A stretch of DNA of 64,000 nt from Winogradskyella sp. PC-19 (lineage in GTDB: Bacteria; Bacteroidota; Bacteroidia; Flavobacteriales; Flavobacteriaceae), in contig NZ_CP019332.1 of assembly GCF_002163855.1 (NCBI RefSeq), forward strand, positions 1,405,145-1,469,144, read 5' to 3'. The position numbers and the translations under genes are program-made. Positions 47,285 through 56,110 of this stretch are shown piece after piece. The notes beneath the pieces are model-generated. The model saw only the letters and a list, made by a program, of their open reading frames with translations. It was not told where the DNA came from and did not search any database. Numbering within the stretch: the stretch's first letter is position 1; every line of letters begins with the position of its first letter.

Positions 47285-47383
47285 TTAAAAAAGAAGATAT
47301 GCCGCAAACAAAGAGCCAATAGCTAAGATTAAAACCTGAAAGGCAAATCTAAATTCTAATTTATACTTTTTGATAGTTTTCAT
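47285..47383 (-). CDS. Possible 32-aa single-pass membrane peptide
   Basis: A short frame from the ATG at 47383 to TAA at 47285 encoding a basic N-terminus (MKTIKKYKLEFRF) and one hydrophobic helix (AFQVLILAIGSLFAAYLLF). The positive-inside pattern and full helix length make it a plausible small membrane protein. It lies between metF and the PagL-like gene on the same strand. No homologue is known to me, and its expression cannot be shown from sequence. Confidence 0.4.
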   Translation of the reverse strand: MKTIKKYKLEFRFAFQVLILAIGSLFAAYLLF

Positions 47384-47462
47384 TATATTATTTTTTTCAA
47401 ATTTCAGGATGAAATCTATTATAAATGTTAAGGCAAATAAAAACTACTGTTAAATAAATAAT

Positions 47463-48419
47463 CTAAAAAACTGCTTTGGCAACTTCTTTTATGTTACTAC
47501 TTTTTCCCATAGAGTAATAATGTAGTACTGGTATCCCAGCATCTTGTAACTCTTTAGATTGCGCAATACACCATTCAATACCGACTTCTCTTACTTGACT
47601 ATTATTCTTACATTTAATCACCTCTATTACTAAATCTTCTGGTAGGTCTACATAAAAACGATGCGGTAATAAATTAAGTTGTTTTTTTGTTGAAATAGGT
47701 TTCAATCCCGGGATAATTGGCACTTCAATACCTGCTTTTCTACATTTATCCACAAAATCAAAATACTTCTGATTATCAAAAAACATTTGAGTAACTACAT
47801 ATTCGGCACCATTTTTTATTTTCTTTTTTAAGAAATGTATATCACTTTCTAGACTTGGTGCTTCCATATGCTTTTCTGGGTATGCACCAACGCCAACACA
47901 GAAATTAGTTTTACTACAATTTTGAAGTTCATCATCTAAATAAATACCATTATTTAAATCTGAAATTTGACTGACCAACTCACTAGCATAAGCATGACCT
48001 TCTGGCTCTGGTTTGAAGTAAGTTTCTGTTTTAACCGCATCTCCACGCAGCGCTACTACATTGTCTATACCTAAAAAGTCAAGATCTATTAAAAAATTTT
48101 CTGTGTCTTCTTTTGTAAAACCACCGCATAGAATGTGTGGTATTGCATCTACACCATATTTATTTTGAATGGCAGCACAAATACCTACTGTACCTGGACG
48201 TTTTTTTACAATCTGTTTCTTTAACAAACCATTACCTACATCTTTAAACGTATACTCTTCTCTATGGTAAGTAACATCAATAAATGGCGGTTTAAATTCC
48301 ATTAACGGGTCTATATTATCGAATATTGATTGAATGTCTTGACCTTTTAAAGGTGGTAAAATCTCAAACGAAAATTGTGAATCTCCATTTCCGTTATTTA
48401 TATGTTCAGTTACTTTCAT
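47463..48419 (-). CDS. metF: 5,10-methylenetetrahydrofolate reductase
   Basis: A 318-residue flavoprotein that makes 5-methyl-tetrahydrofolate, the methyl donor for MetH directly upstream. SFEILPPLKG, PFIDVTYHREEY and CVGVGAYPEKHMEAPS are family signatures. I chose the ATG at 48419 (MKVTEHINNG); an ATG seven codons upstream would overlap the metH end by 11 bp. It is the last gene of the methionine operon, so methyl-group supply and use are made together. Confidence 0.94.
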   Translation of the reverse strand: MKVTEHINNGNGDSQFSFEILPPLKGQDIQSIFDNIDPLMEFKPPFIDVTYHREEYTFKDVGNGLLKKQIVKKRPGTVGICAAIQNKYGVDAIPHILCGGFTKEDTENFLIDLDFLGIDNVVALRGDAVKTETYFKPEPEGHAYASELVSQISDLNNGIYLDDELQNCSKTNFCVGVGAYPEKHMEAPSLESDIHFLKKKIKNGAEYVVTQMFFDNQKYFDFVDKCRKAGIEVPIIPGLKPISTKKQLNLLPHRFYVDLPEDLVIEVIKCKNNSQVREVGIEWCIAQSKELQDAGIPVLHYYSMGKSSNIKEVAKAVF

Positions 48420-48429
48420 AATCTTTTTT

Positions 48430-51138
48430 TTAGTCAGCAAGATTTGGGTTTAACCATTTTTGAGCTTCTTCTTTTGTAATATTTCTTCGTTTTGAGTAAT
48501 CTATTAATTGGTCTTCAGTAATTTTTCCAAGGCCAAAATATTTGGCTTCTTTGTTACCAAAGTAATAACCACTAACACTTGCAGCTGGCCACATCGCTAA
48601 ACTTTCAGTAAGTTTTACACCTATCTGATTTTCTACATCCAACAACTTCCAAATAGTTGTTTTTTCTAAATGGTCAGGACAAGCTGGATACCCAGGTGCA
48701 GGACGAATACCTTTGTAATCTTCTTTTATTAATTCTTGATTACTTAAATTTTCACTTGATGCATATCCCCAATAATTAGTTCTAACTTCTTTGTGCAAAT
48801 ATTCAGCAAAAGCTTCAGCCAAACGATCCGCTAATGCCTTAATCATAATTGAATTATAATCGTCATTATCAACTTCAAATTGCTCTGCCAGTACTTTCGT
48901 TCCAAAACCTGTAGTAACACAAAAAGCACCTATATAATCTTGATACCCTTTTTCTTTTGGCGCAATAAAATCCGCAAGAGCATGATTAGGAACGCATTCT
49001 CGTTTTTTGAGTTGTTGGCGAAGTGTAAGAAATTTATATACTTCTTGATGAGATGCTGAATCAAGTTCAGCATGACAATCTTTTATTGTCACCTCAATAT
49101 CATCATCATTTACAGTGTTTGCAGGGAACAAACCAAAAATAGCTTTAGCTTCTAAGAGTTTCTTATCAAAAACTTTTTGCAATAACTCTTGCGCATCAGC
49201 AAATAATTCAGTTGCTTGTTCACCAACTATTTCATCATTTAAAATAGCGGGATACTTACCGTGTAAATCCCAACTTCTGAAAAATGGAGACCAATCGATA
49301 TAAGCTTCCAATTTTTTAATATCAAAATCGTCAATAATTTGCACACCTAATTCTTTAGGCTTTACAATTTCTGTAGTTTTCCAATCAATTTGATACTTGT
49401 TTTTTCGAGCATCAGTGATTGATAAATACTCTTTTTGTTTTCCTCTAGTTAAAAACTGTTCACGGAATTTATCATACTCTTCTCGTATTTGATTTTTATA
49501 AACAGAACTATCTTTTTGAAGTAAATCGCCGACAACAGTAACTGCTCTAGATGCATCATTAATATGAATCACTGTATTTTGATAATGCGGTGCAATTTTT
49601 ACGGCGGTGTGTGCCTTACTAGTTGTAGCACCACCAATAATTAAAGGTATTTCAATATTCTGTTTTTCTAACTCTTTAGAAACATATACCATTTCGTCTA
49701 AAGATGGTGTGATCAAGCCACTTAAACCAATAACATCGACTTGCTCTTTTACAGCAGTTTCTATAATTTTTTCTGGAGGCACCATAACACCTAAATCTAT
49801 TATCTCGTAATTATTACAGCCTAAAACAACACTTACAATATTCTTCCCAATATCATGCACATCGCCTTTTACAGTTGCCATTAATATTTTACCTGCAAAC
49901 TCTTGCTTACCATCTTTTTCTGCTTCAATAAATGGCTGTAAATAAGCCACTGCTTTTTTCATAACGCGAGCCGATTTTACAACTTGTGGCAAAAACATTT
50001 TTCCGCTTCCAAATAAATCCCCAACTACATTCATTCCTGTCATTAAATGACCTTCAATAACTTCAATTGGTTTTGAAACAGACAGTCTTGCTTTTTCTAC
50101 ATCTTCAACAATAAAACTGTCAATCCCTTTTACTAAAGCATGTGTTATCCTATCCTGTAATTCTCCATTTCGCCATTCTAAAACGGTTTCTGTTGTTTCT
50201 TTTTTATTCCCTTTAACAGTTTCTGCAAAGTCTAATAAACGCTCTGTAGCATCATCTCTTTTATCAAATAAAACATCTTCAACACGTTCTAAAAGATCAC
50301 TATCAATCTCATCATAAATCTCTAGCATTGTTGGGTTTACAATCCCTAAATTCATCCCGTTTTTTATAGCATGATATAAAAATGAAGAGTGCATGGCTTC
50401 ACGTACCGCATTATTCCCTCGGAAGCTAAACGAGACATTACTTACACCTCCAGAAACGTTAGCATGTGGTAAGTTTTCTCTAATCCATTTTGTAGCATTA
50501 AAAAAATCAAGAGCATTTTTTCTATGCTCTTCCATACCTGTAGCCACAGGAAAAATATTTGGATCAAAGATGATGTCCTGAGCAGGAAATCCTACTTCGT
50601 TTACTAAAATATTGTAGGAACGCTTGCAAATTTCAATCCGTCTTTCGTAAGTGTCTGCTTGACCTTTTTCGTCAAATGCCATTACTATTACAGCAGCTCC
50701 GTAACGTTTTACTAGTTTTGCTTGATGCTTAAACTGTTCTTCACCTTCTTTTAAGCTTATAGAGTTTACAACACTTTTTCCTTGTACGACTTGTAATCCA
50801 GCTTCAATGATTTCCCATTTTGAACTATCAATCATAATTGGCACTCGAGCAATATCTGGCTCTGATGCAATAAGATTTAAAAATGTTGTCATGGCTTCTA
50901 CACCATCGAGCATACCTTCGTCCATATTAACATCGATGATTTGGGCACCACCTTCAACCTGATCTCTTGCAACACTTAAAGCCTCTTCAAATTTTTCTTC
51001 TTTAATCAACCGAAGAAATTTACGTGAACCCGTAACATTTGTACGTTCACCAACATTGATAAAGTTAGATTCTGGTGTAACTACAAGAGGTTCTAATCCA
51101 GATAAGGTTAAATATTTTTTAGAATCACTGCTTGCCAT
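48430..51138 (-). CDS. metH: Cobalamin-dependent methionine synthase, folate/B12/activation part (split MetH)
   Basis: A 902-residue protein with the last three modules of MetH: the pterin-binding domain ([15 protein letters not shown]), the cobalamin domain ([13 protein letters not shown], with the His that ligates cobalt) and the SAM-binding activation domain ([12 protein letters not shown]). The homocysteine-binding module is the separate gene just upstream, whose stop overlaps this start by 1 bp. Near residues 685-695, in the linker just before the activation domain core, the peptide [11 protein letters not shown] is encoded by a palindromic repeat not expected in MetH; the frame is kept. 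Confidence 0.95.
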   Translation of the reverse strand: MASSDSKKYLTLSGLEPLVVTPESNFINVGERTNVTGSRKFLRLIKEEKFEEALSVARDQVEGGAQIIDVNMDEGMLDGVEAMTTFLNLIASEPDIARVPIMIDSSKWEIIEAGLQVVQGKSVVNSISLKEGEEQFKHQAKLVKRYGAAVIVMAFDEKGQADTYERRIEICKRSYNILVNEVGFPAQDIIFDPNIFPVATGMEEHRKNALDFFNATKWIRENLPHANVSGGVSNVSFSFRGNNAVREAMHSSFLYHAIKNGMNLGIVNPTMLEIYDEIDSDLLERVEDVLFDKRDDATERLLDFAETVKGNKKETTETVLEWRNGELQDRITHALVKGIDSFIVEDVEKARLSVSKPIEVIEGHLMTGMNVVGDLFGSGKMFLPQVVKSARVMKKAVAYLQPFIEAEKDGKQEFAGKILMATVKGDVHDIGKNIVSVVLGCNNYEIIDLGVMVPPEKIIETAVKEQVDVIGLSGLITPSLDEMVYVSKELEKQNIEIPLIIGGATTSKAHTAVKIAPHYQNTVIHINDASRAVTVVGDLLQKDSSVYKNQIREEYDKFREQFLTRGKQKEYLSITDARKNKYQIDWKTTEIVKPKELGVQIIDDFDIKKLEAYIDWSPFFRSWDLHGKYPAILNDEIVGEQATELFADAQELLQKVFDKKLLEAKAIFGLFPANTVNDDDIEVTIKDCHAELDSASHQEVYKFLTLRQQLKKRECVPNHALADFIAPKEKGYQDYIGAFCVTTGFGTKVLAEQFEVDNDDYNSIMIKALADRLAEAFAEYLHKEVRTNYWGYASSENLSNQELIKEDYKGIRPAPGYPACPDHLEKTTIWKLLDVENQIGVKLTESLAMWPAASVSGYYFGNKEAKYFGLGKITEDQLIDYSKRRNITKEEAQKWLNPNLAD
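49053..49073 (-). repeat. Short palindromic repeat inside metH
   Basis: ATGCTGAA and TTCAGCAT form a perfect 8-bp inverted repeat around a 5-base centre. Read as coding sequence with its flanks it gives [10 protein letters not shown], the hallmark translation of dispersed palindromic units seen in Bacteroidetes intergenic regions. Here it lies in frame within metH. Confidence 0.65.
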
Positions 51139-52139
51139 TATGCTTCAACTTGTATTTGTCTGGGTTTATATTTTGATGCTACTTCTGCAATCGCTTTTAT
51201 ATGGTCTGGGTTTGTACCACAACATCCACCGATGATATTTATCAAATCGTCTTTAAGGTAATCTTCAATATAACCTTGCATTTCTTCAGCTGTCTCGTCA
51301 TATTCTCCAAATGCATTAGGTAAGCCTGCATTTGGATGTGCAGAAGTATAAAATTCTGTTTCGTTAGAGAGCCGTTGTAAATACGGTTGTAATTGTTCTG
51401 CTCCTAAGGCACAATTAAAACCAACACTTAATAATGGGATATGAGATATTGATGTTAAAAAAGCTTCGACTGTTTGACCAGATAATGTGCGCCCCGAAGC
51501 ATCAGTTATTGTTCCTGACACCATAATTGGTATATCAATATTGCGTTCTTCCTTGACTTCTTCAATCGCAAATAAAGCCGCTTTGGCATTTAGCGTGTCA
51601 AATATAGTTTCTACTAAAAGCACATCGACACCACCATCAAGTAAGGCTTCAACTTGCTGCTTATATGCTTTTCGTAATTCTTCAAAAGTAACGGCGCGAA
51701 ATTCAGGCTTATTTACATCTGGAGATAAACTAGCCGTTCTGTTAGTTGGTCCAATACTACCAGCTACAAATCGAGGCTTATTTGGATTATGACTTGTAAA
51801 TTCTTCTGCTACTGCTTTTGCAATTTTTGCAGATTCGTAATTTAGTTCGTAAACCAAATCTTCCATATTATAATCGGCCATAGCAATTGTAGTCCCTGAA
51901 AAAGTATTGGTTTCTACGATATCTGCACCAGCTTCAAAATACTGCCTATGAACATTTGCAATAGCTTCTGGCTGTGTCAACGATAATAAATCGTTATTAC
52001 CTTGTAATGGTGTTGGATAATCTTTAAAACGTTCGCCACGAAAATCAGACTCAGTAAAACTATGGCGCTGAAGCATTGTACCCATTGCACCATCTAAAAC
52101 TAATATTCTCTTTTGAATTTCTTCCTTAATTCTACTCAT
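51138..52139 (-). CDS. Homocysteine S-methyltransferase module of split methionine synthase
   Basis: A 333-residue protein equal to the first module of Met[15 protein letters not shown], the zinc-binding region [15 protein letters not shown] and the paired [11 protein letters not shown] provide the three Cys zinc ligands that activate homocysteine. I chose the ATG at 52139 (MSRIKEEI); the frame is open for 52 codons upstream but that part overlaps the homoserine dehydrogenase gene. It must work with the larger metH product encoded immediately downstream, overlapping by 1 bp. Confidence 0.92.
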   Translation of the reverse strand: MSRIKEEIQKRILVLDGAMGTMLQRHSFTESDFRGERFKDYPTPLQGNNDLLSLTQPEAIANVHRQYFEAGADIVETNTFSGTTIAMADYNMEDLVYELNYESAKIAKAVAEEFTSHNPNKPRFVAGSIGPTNRTASLSPDVNKPEFRAVTFEELRKAYKQQVEALLDGGVDVLLVETIFDTLNAKAALFAIEEVKEERNIDIPIMVSGTITDASGRTLSGQTVEAFLTSISHIPLLSVGFNCALGAEQLQPYLQRLSNETEFYTSAHPNAGLPNAFGEYDETAEEMQGYIEDYLKDDLINIIGGCCGTNPDHIKAIAEVASKYKPRQIQVEA

Positions 52140-52143
52140 ATAT

Positions 52144-53211
52144 TTATAAAGTATTAGCAATCTTAACGATATCAGAAAATAAACCTCTAGCGGTAACTTC
52201 TTTTCCAGCACCAGCACCTTGAATAACCAATGGTGTTTCTTGATAAGAATCCGTGTAAATTTCAAATAAGTTATCAGCACCTTTAAGCTGGCCAAGTGGA
52301 GTTTTTAAAGATTCTGAAACTAATTTAACTTCTAATATTTCGTTTTCTAAATTTAATTCACCTATATAACGCAAAACATTATTTCCAGTTTGATTTTTCT
52401 TGTCATTTTCAAAAACAGAATTTAATTCATCTCTTCTTTTATTGAATTGCGATATTGTCGTTTTTCCATTTAGTGATTTAGGCACTAATGATTGTACGTT
52501 AACTTCTTCTAAATTCTTTTTTAAACCTAATTCTCTTGCTAAAACAAGAAGTTTTCTAGCTACATCCTTTCCAGACAAATCATCCCTAGCATCAGGCTCT
52601 GTATAACCTTTATTTGATGCGCTTTCTAGAACTTCAGAAAACAAAATATCTTCTTCAGAAAAACGATTGAAAATATAACTGAGTGACCCTGAAAAAACAC
52701 CTCTAATCTTTTTTACACTGTCACCAGATTGTGACAAGTTTCTAATAGTCTCAATAATAGGAAGGCCTGCACCCACATTAGTTTCGTAGTAAAAGATTTT
52801 TTTCTTTTTTTGGAGTGTTTGTCTTATCAGTTTATATAATTCAAAGTCGAGGGTATTTGCAACTTTATTTGCGACAACAAGATGAAAATTATTCTGAATT
52901 AATTCTATATATTTTTGAACGATTTCTTCATTAGCCGTAGCATCTACGGCAATTAAATTCTGAAGCTTATTTTTTTGAACGTATTTTATAACATCTTCAT
53001 AGTTATAGTCTTCAGAATTTTCTTTAAAATTTACCCTCCAATTTTCATCTAAATCATCTTTAAAAAGAGCCTTTGTCGAATTACAAATTACCGGAATTTT
53101 TAAATCTATTTTTTGATTGAGTTTTAATTTGGGTTTAAAAGAAATAATCTGATCTATCAAAGTAGAACCTACATTACCTATGCCCAATATAACTAAGCTG
53201 ACTTGTCTCAT
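52144..53211 (-). CDS. Homoserine dehydrogenase (monofunctional)
   Basis: A 355-residue NAD(P)H-dependent enzyme making homoserine. GIGNVGSTL is the Rossmann loop at residues about 11-19; VVANKVAN, GAGLPIIETIRNL and YTEPDARDDLSGKDVARKL are dehydrogenase signatures. There is no aspartokinase or ACT domain, so feedback by threonine is probably absent, fitting a methionine-dedicated copy under SAM control. Its start overlaps metX by 38 bp, an unusually long overlap that implies coupled translation. Confidence 0.92.
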   Translation of the reverse strand: MRQVSLVILGIGNVGSTLIDQIISFKPKLKLNQKIDLKIPVICNSTKALFKDDLDENWRVNFKENSEDYNYEDVIKYVQKNKLQNLIAVDATANEEIVQKYIELIQNNFHLVVANKVANTLDFELYKLIRQTLQKKKKIFYYETNVGAGLPIIETIRNLSQSGDSVKKIRGVFSGSLSYIFNRFSEEDILFSEVLESASNKGYTEPDARDDLSGKDVARKLLVLARELGLKKNLEEVNVQSLVPKSLNGKTTISQFNKRRDELNSVFENDKKNQTGNNVLRYIGELNLENEILEVKLVSESLKTPLGQLKGADNLFEIYTDSYQETPLVIQGAGAGKEVTARGLFSDIVKIANTL

Positions 53212-54190
53212 TTTCTTTTTCTTTTTTATTAAATATAGGGTTAAGGAATTTTGAAATTTGTGAAAATTCTATCAAAAAAGCGTCATGACCATCAATAGAT
53301 TTTATTTCATTAATTGTTACATTTTCCTTAACTGTTTTTAGTTCAACATAAGTTTCCCAATTCTCATTTGGAACAAAAAAAACATCTGAATTTATTGTAA
53401 TAATATGAATATTGCCTTTTATGTTTTTAGCCTTATTTAGAAATTCATTTTTGTTTTCAGCTACATTTATACTTTTTAAAATTTGATTCATCATTTTGTA
53501 GGTCGAGAGTTGAAAACGCTGTGATAGTTTTTCACCATGATGATTCAACCAACTTTCCATATTAAATAATAAAGCTGATGCTTTTGTTCTATTAAATTTT
53601 TGTTTAAAGGATAGGGAATTTCTGTAAAATGTCATCGCATGAATACGAGCATCTGCAATTGGATTTCTTGAATTTTCCAAAATCCGTTCTTGCACATAAC
53701 AATTGGCGATAAGCCAATCTGTAGCTTTCCAATCTGTAGCAATTGGTATGATGTTTTCAATCAAATTTGGTTTCAAAATTGAAAGCTCCCAAGCAATTCC
53801 ACCACCAACAGAACCACCAATTACAGCAAACAGTTTGTGTATCGATAAACGTTGTAAACCTTCAACAAAAATTCTGGCAATGTCTTTTGCTGTAAAGTCT
53901 TTATAATATTTTACAAAATCCTCGTTAATGTTACCAAAACCATTACCAGGAATGTTAAATGACAAAACCGAATAATTATTGGTATCAATGACTTTATCTT
54001 CGCCAATAATCCCGTTCCACCACCCTTTTTCACCAATAACTTGAGAATTTCCTGTTAACGCATGATTAACTAAAACAACAGGTGCAGAATTTAAAGGTAG
54101 ACCGAAGTGTTGATAACTTAATTTGAGGCTGAAATTGAGCCCTGAAGCTAATTCAAAATGGTCTATTTCTATGTACTTTAATTGTGACAT
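53174..54190 (-). CDS. metX: Homoserine O-acetyltransferase-type alpha/beta hydrolase
   Basis: A 338-residue alpha/beta-hydrolase-fold protein. The nucleophile elbow is GGSVGGG, with a later Asp (NSDVFFVP) and His (DGHDAFL) completing the triad in the usual order for MetX. NHALTGNSQVIGEKGWWNG and the substrate-side features point to acyl transfer from acetyl-CoA (or succinyl-CoA) to homoserine; which donor is used cannot be read. Neighbours make its substrate (hom) and use its product (metY), which fixes its role. Confidence 0.88.
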   Translation of the reverse strand: MSQLKYIEIDHFELASGLNFSLKLSYQHFGLPLNSAPVVLVNHALTGNSQVIGEKGWWNGIIGEDKVIDTNNYSVLSFNIPGNGFGNINEDFVKYYKDFTAKDIARIFVEGLQRLSIHKLFAVIGGSVGGGIAWELSILKPNLIENIIPIATDWKATDWLIANCYVQERILENSRNPIADARIHAMTFYRNSLSFKQKFNRTKASALLFNMESWLNHHGEKLSQRFQLSTYKMMNQILKSINVAENKNEFLNKAKNIKGNIHIITINSDVFFVPNENWETYVELKTVKENVTINEIKSIDGHDAFLIEFSQISKFLNPIFNKKEKENETSQLSYIGHR

Positions 54191-54281
54191 TACTTCCGAT
54201 TAATATTGGTATTGAAAATCTTGAAAGGTGCTTAAAAAACACCCATCAAGATTCTCAGAACACAAATTATTAAGACTATAA

Positions 54282-55574
54282 TTAAGCTTGCACAGGCTTT
54301 AAAACAGCTGCGAAAGCTTCTTTTAAATCTGTCTTTAAATCTTCAACATCCTCTAAACCAACTGATAGACGAATTAAATCTTTGGTTACACCTGTACTCT
54401 GTTGTTCAGTGTCCGTAAGTTGTTGATGCGTTGTACTTGCTGGATGAATTATTAGAGACTTGGTATCTCCAATATTTGCCAATAAAGAGAATAATTCTGT
54501 TGTATCTGCTACTTTCTTTGCAGCTTCAAAACCTCCTTTAAGTCCAAAAGTAACAATGCCACTTTTGCCGTTTGGTAAATATTTGTCGGCTAAATCTTTA
54601 TAATTACTCGTTTCTAAGCCTGGATAATTTACCCAAGAAACTTCGTCTTGTTGCTGTAACCATTGTGCTAATTCTAATGCGTTTTCGCTATGCTTCTTTA
54701 TCCTTAACTCTAAAGTTTCTAAACCTTGAATAATTTGAAACGCATTAAAAGGACTCAATGCACCACCATAATCTCTTAAACCTTCGATTCTTACTTTGGC
54801 GATAAATGCTGCCTCTTCTAGCGCTTCACTATATACTAAACCATGATAACCTTCTGATGGCTCTGTAAATTCAGGGAATTTTCCGTTTGTCCAATCAAAT
54901 GTCCCAGCGTCAATAATTATTCCACCTAATGCTGTACCATTACCATTGATATATTTTGTAAGCGAATGAATTACAATATTAGCACCATGAGCAATAGGAT
55001 TAAGTAAATACGGTGTAGCAACAGTATTGTCAACAACTAAAGGCACTTTATGTGCTTTTGCTTGCGCCGAAATACTTTCAACATCTAAAACATCTAATTT
55101 TGGATTTCCTAAAGACTCAATAAAAAATAACCTTGTGTTTTCTTGTGCAGTGTTCTTAAAGTTTTCAGCTTCTGAAGGGTCGACAAAAGTTGTTGTAATT
55201 CCATGTCTTGGTAGTGTTACTTTTAACAAATTATAGGTTCCTCCGTACAAACTACTAGAAGCTACAATATGGTCGCCAGCTCTAAGAAGCGTTAATAAAG
55301 TTGTAGAAATAGCAGAAGTTCCTGATGCTGTTGCCACAGCTGCAATACCTCCTTCAAGTGTAGCTAGACGTTGCTCTAAAACGTCTGTTGTAGGGTTGTT
55401 AATCCTTGTATAAATATTTCCAGGTTCAGCTAATGAAAATAAATTAGCTGCATGATCTGAATCATTAAACACATAAGCTGTTGATTGGTAAATAGGAACA
55501 GCTCTTGTTCCTCCATTTTGATTGACATTGTGTCCTGCATGCAACGCTTTAGTTGCAAATTTTTGTGTACTCAT
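54282..55574 (-). CDS. metY: O-acetylhomoserine aminocarboxypropyltransferase (sulfhydrylase)
   Basis: A 430-residue PLP enzyme that makes homocysteine directly from O-acetylhomoserine and sulfide. The PLP Lys is in HSLTKYINGNGTALGG; YTRINNPTTDVLEQRLATLE and GGTYNLLKVTLPRHGI are typical. Length fits the sulfhydrylase rather than cystathionine synthase group. It is the first gene of the metY-metX-hom-split metH-metF operon, behind a SAM-I riboswitch. Confidence 0.94.
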   Translation of the reverse strand: MSTQKFATKALHAGHNVNQNGGTRAVPIYQSTAYVFNDSDHAANLFSLAEPGNIYTRINNPTTDVLEQRLATLEGGIAAVATASGTSAISTTLLTLLRAGDHIVASSSLYGGTYNLLKVTLPRHGITTTFVDPSEAENFKNTAQENTRLFFIESLGNPKLDVLDVESISAQAKAHKVPLVVDNTVATPYLLNPIAHGANIVIHSLTKYINGNGTALGGIIIDAGTFDWTNGKFPEFTEPSEGYHGLVYSEALEEAAFIAKVRIEGLRDYGGALSPFNAFQIIQGLETLELRIKKHSENALELAQWLQQQDEVSWVNYPGLETSNYKDLADKYLPNGKSGIVTFGLKGGFEAAKKVADTTELFSLLANIGDTKSLIIHPASTTHQQLTDTEQQSTGVTKDLIRLSVGLEDVEDLKTDLKEAFAAVLKPVQA

Positions 55575-55669
55575 TTTTCTGTTTTTTTTGAGTTAATACA
55601 TAATTAAACCAAAAGTCAAATAGGCTTCTCAGAAGCATACCTAATAGAAAAATGTTATAAAGAAAAATT

Positions 55670-55695
55670 ATATAAATACAGATGAGTATTTATAT
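55670..55695 (-). terminator. Candidate terminator hairpin of the SAM-I riboswitch
   Basis: ATATAAATAC and GTATTTATAT form a perfect 10-bp stem with a 6-base loop. On the minus strand it is followed by AATTTTTC. It starts 4 bases after the riboswitch closing stem, where an expression platform is expected. The stem is AT-rich, so its strength as a terminator is uncertain. Confidence 0.55.
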
Positions 55696-55699
55696 GTTG

Positions 55700-55820
55700 G
55701 TTATCTATCTAGAATAAGCGAGAAATGATTCGCTAATCAAGTAGAATTTAGCACCTTCTTAGTAAGTCTAAGGGTTGCTAAGGCTTCATCGGGTCTATTC
55801 CCTCTGCCTTTCTTGATAAC
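55700..55820 (-). promoter_or_regulatory. SAM-I (S-box) riboswitch upstream of metY
   Basis: Minus-strand sequence matches the S-box core in order: GTTATCAAGAAAGGCAGAGG, then GACCCGATGAAGCC, AGCAACC, a P3 stem (CTTAG...CTAAG), AAGGTGCTAAATTC, a P4 stem (GCGA...TCGC) and the closing GATAAC that pairs with the initial GTTATC. All conserved loops and the kink-turn region are present. SAM binding should switch off the methionine operon. The gene start is 125 bases downstream. Confidence 0.93.
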
Positions 55821-55983
55821 ATTTCAGTAAGTTTTTGAACTTTGTGAATACAAATATTCGATTATAAAAATTTAATATCCAAATCTTTTTTTGATTTTAT
55901 CAATTTTTAACAGATTAACTACATCGAACTTATCTTTTAGGAATTAGTTATGATAACTATCTTCGTTTATTATTATAAATGTG

Positions 55984-55991
55984 TATTTTTG
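55984..55991 (+). promoter_or_regulatory. Probable -7 promoter element of metK
   Basis: TATTTTTG fits the Bacteroidetes TAnnTTTG element. It would place the transcript start near 55997, about 10 bases before the SAM-II riboswitch. No clear TTTG is seen at the -33 position. Confidence 0.5.
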
Positions 55992-56006
55992 CACCGAAAT
56001 TAATTA

Positions 56007-56058
56007 AGAGGAAAGATTTGACTGATTGCAACCTCTGGAAAAAATTGCTAAAGACAGT
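56007..56058 (+). promoter_or_regulatory. SAM-II riboswitch upstream of metK
   Basis: The layout matches the SAM-II pseudoknot: AGAGG (56007-56011) pairs with CCTCT as stem 1, enclosing GATTT...ATTGCAA, then GGAAAAAATTGCTAAAGA. ACTG (56021-56024) can pair with CAGT (56055-56058) as the pseudoknot stem. Conserved ATTGCAA and GCTAAA are both present. It should lower metK expression when SAM is abundant. A separate 10-base complementarity to 56081-56090 may be the switch to the gene. Confidence 0.85.
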
Positions 56059-56110
56059 GTTAGACTTTCCTTGTTATTACGTCAAATCTTCAAAATAAAA
56101 ATCTTAGAAT

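Noticed and set aside
52140-52295. Extended N-terminus for the homocysteine methyltransferase module
   Set aside because: The extra 52 residues overlap hom in another frame and do not resemble MetH; the ATG at 52139 gives the normal start.
55621-55640. GCTTC-TGA-GAAGC hairpin in the metY leader as the riboswitch terminator
   Set aside because: Five-base stem with a three-base loop and no adjacent T tract; the hairpin at 55670-55695 is a better candidate.
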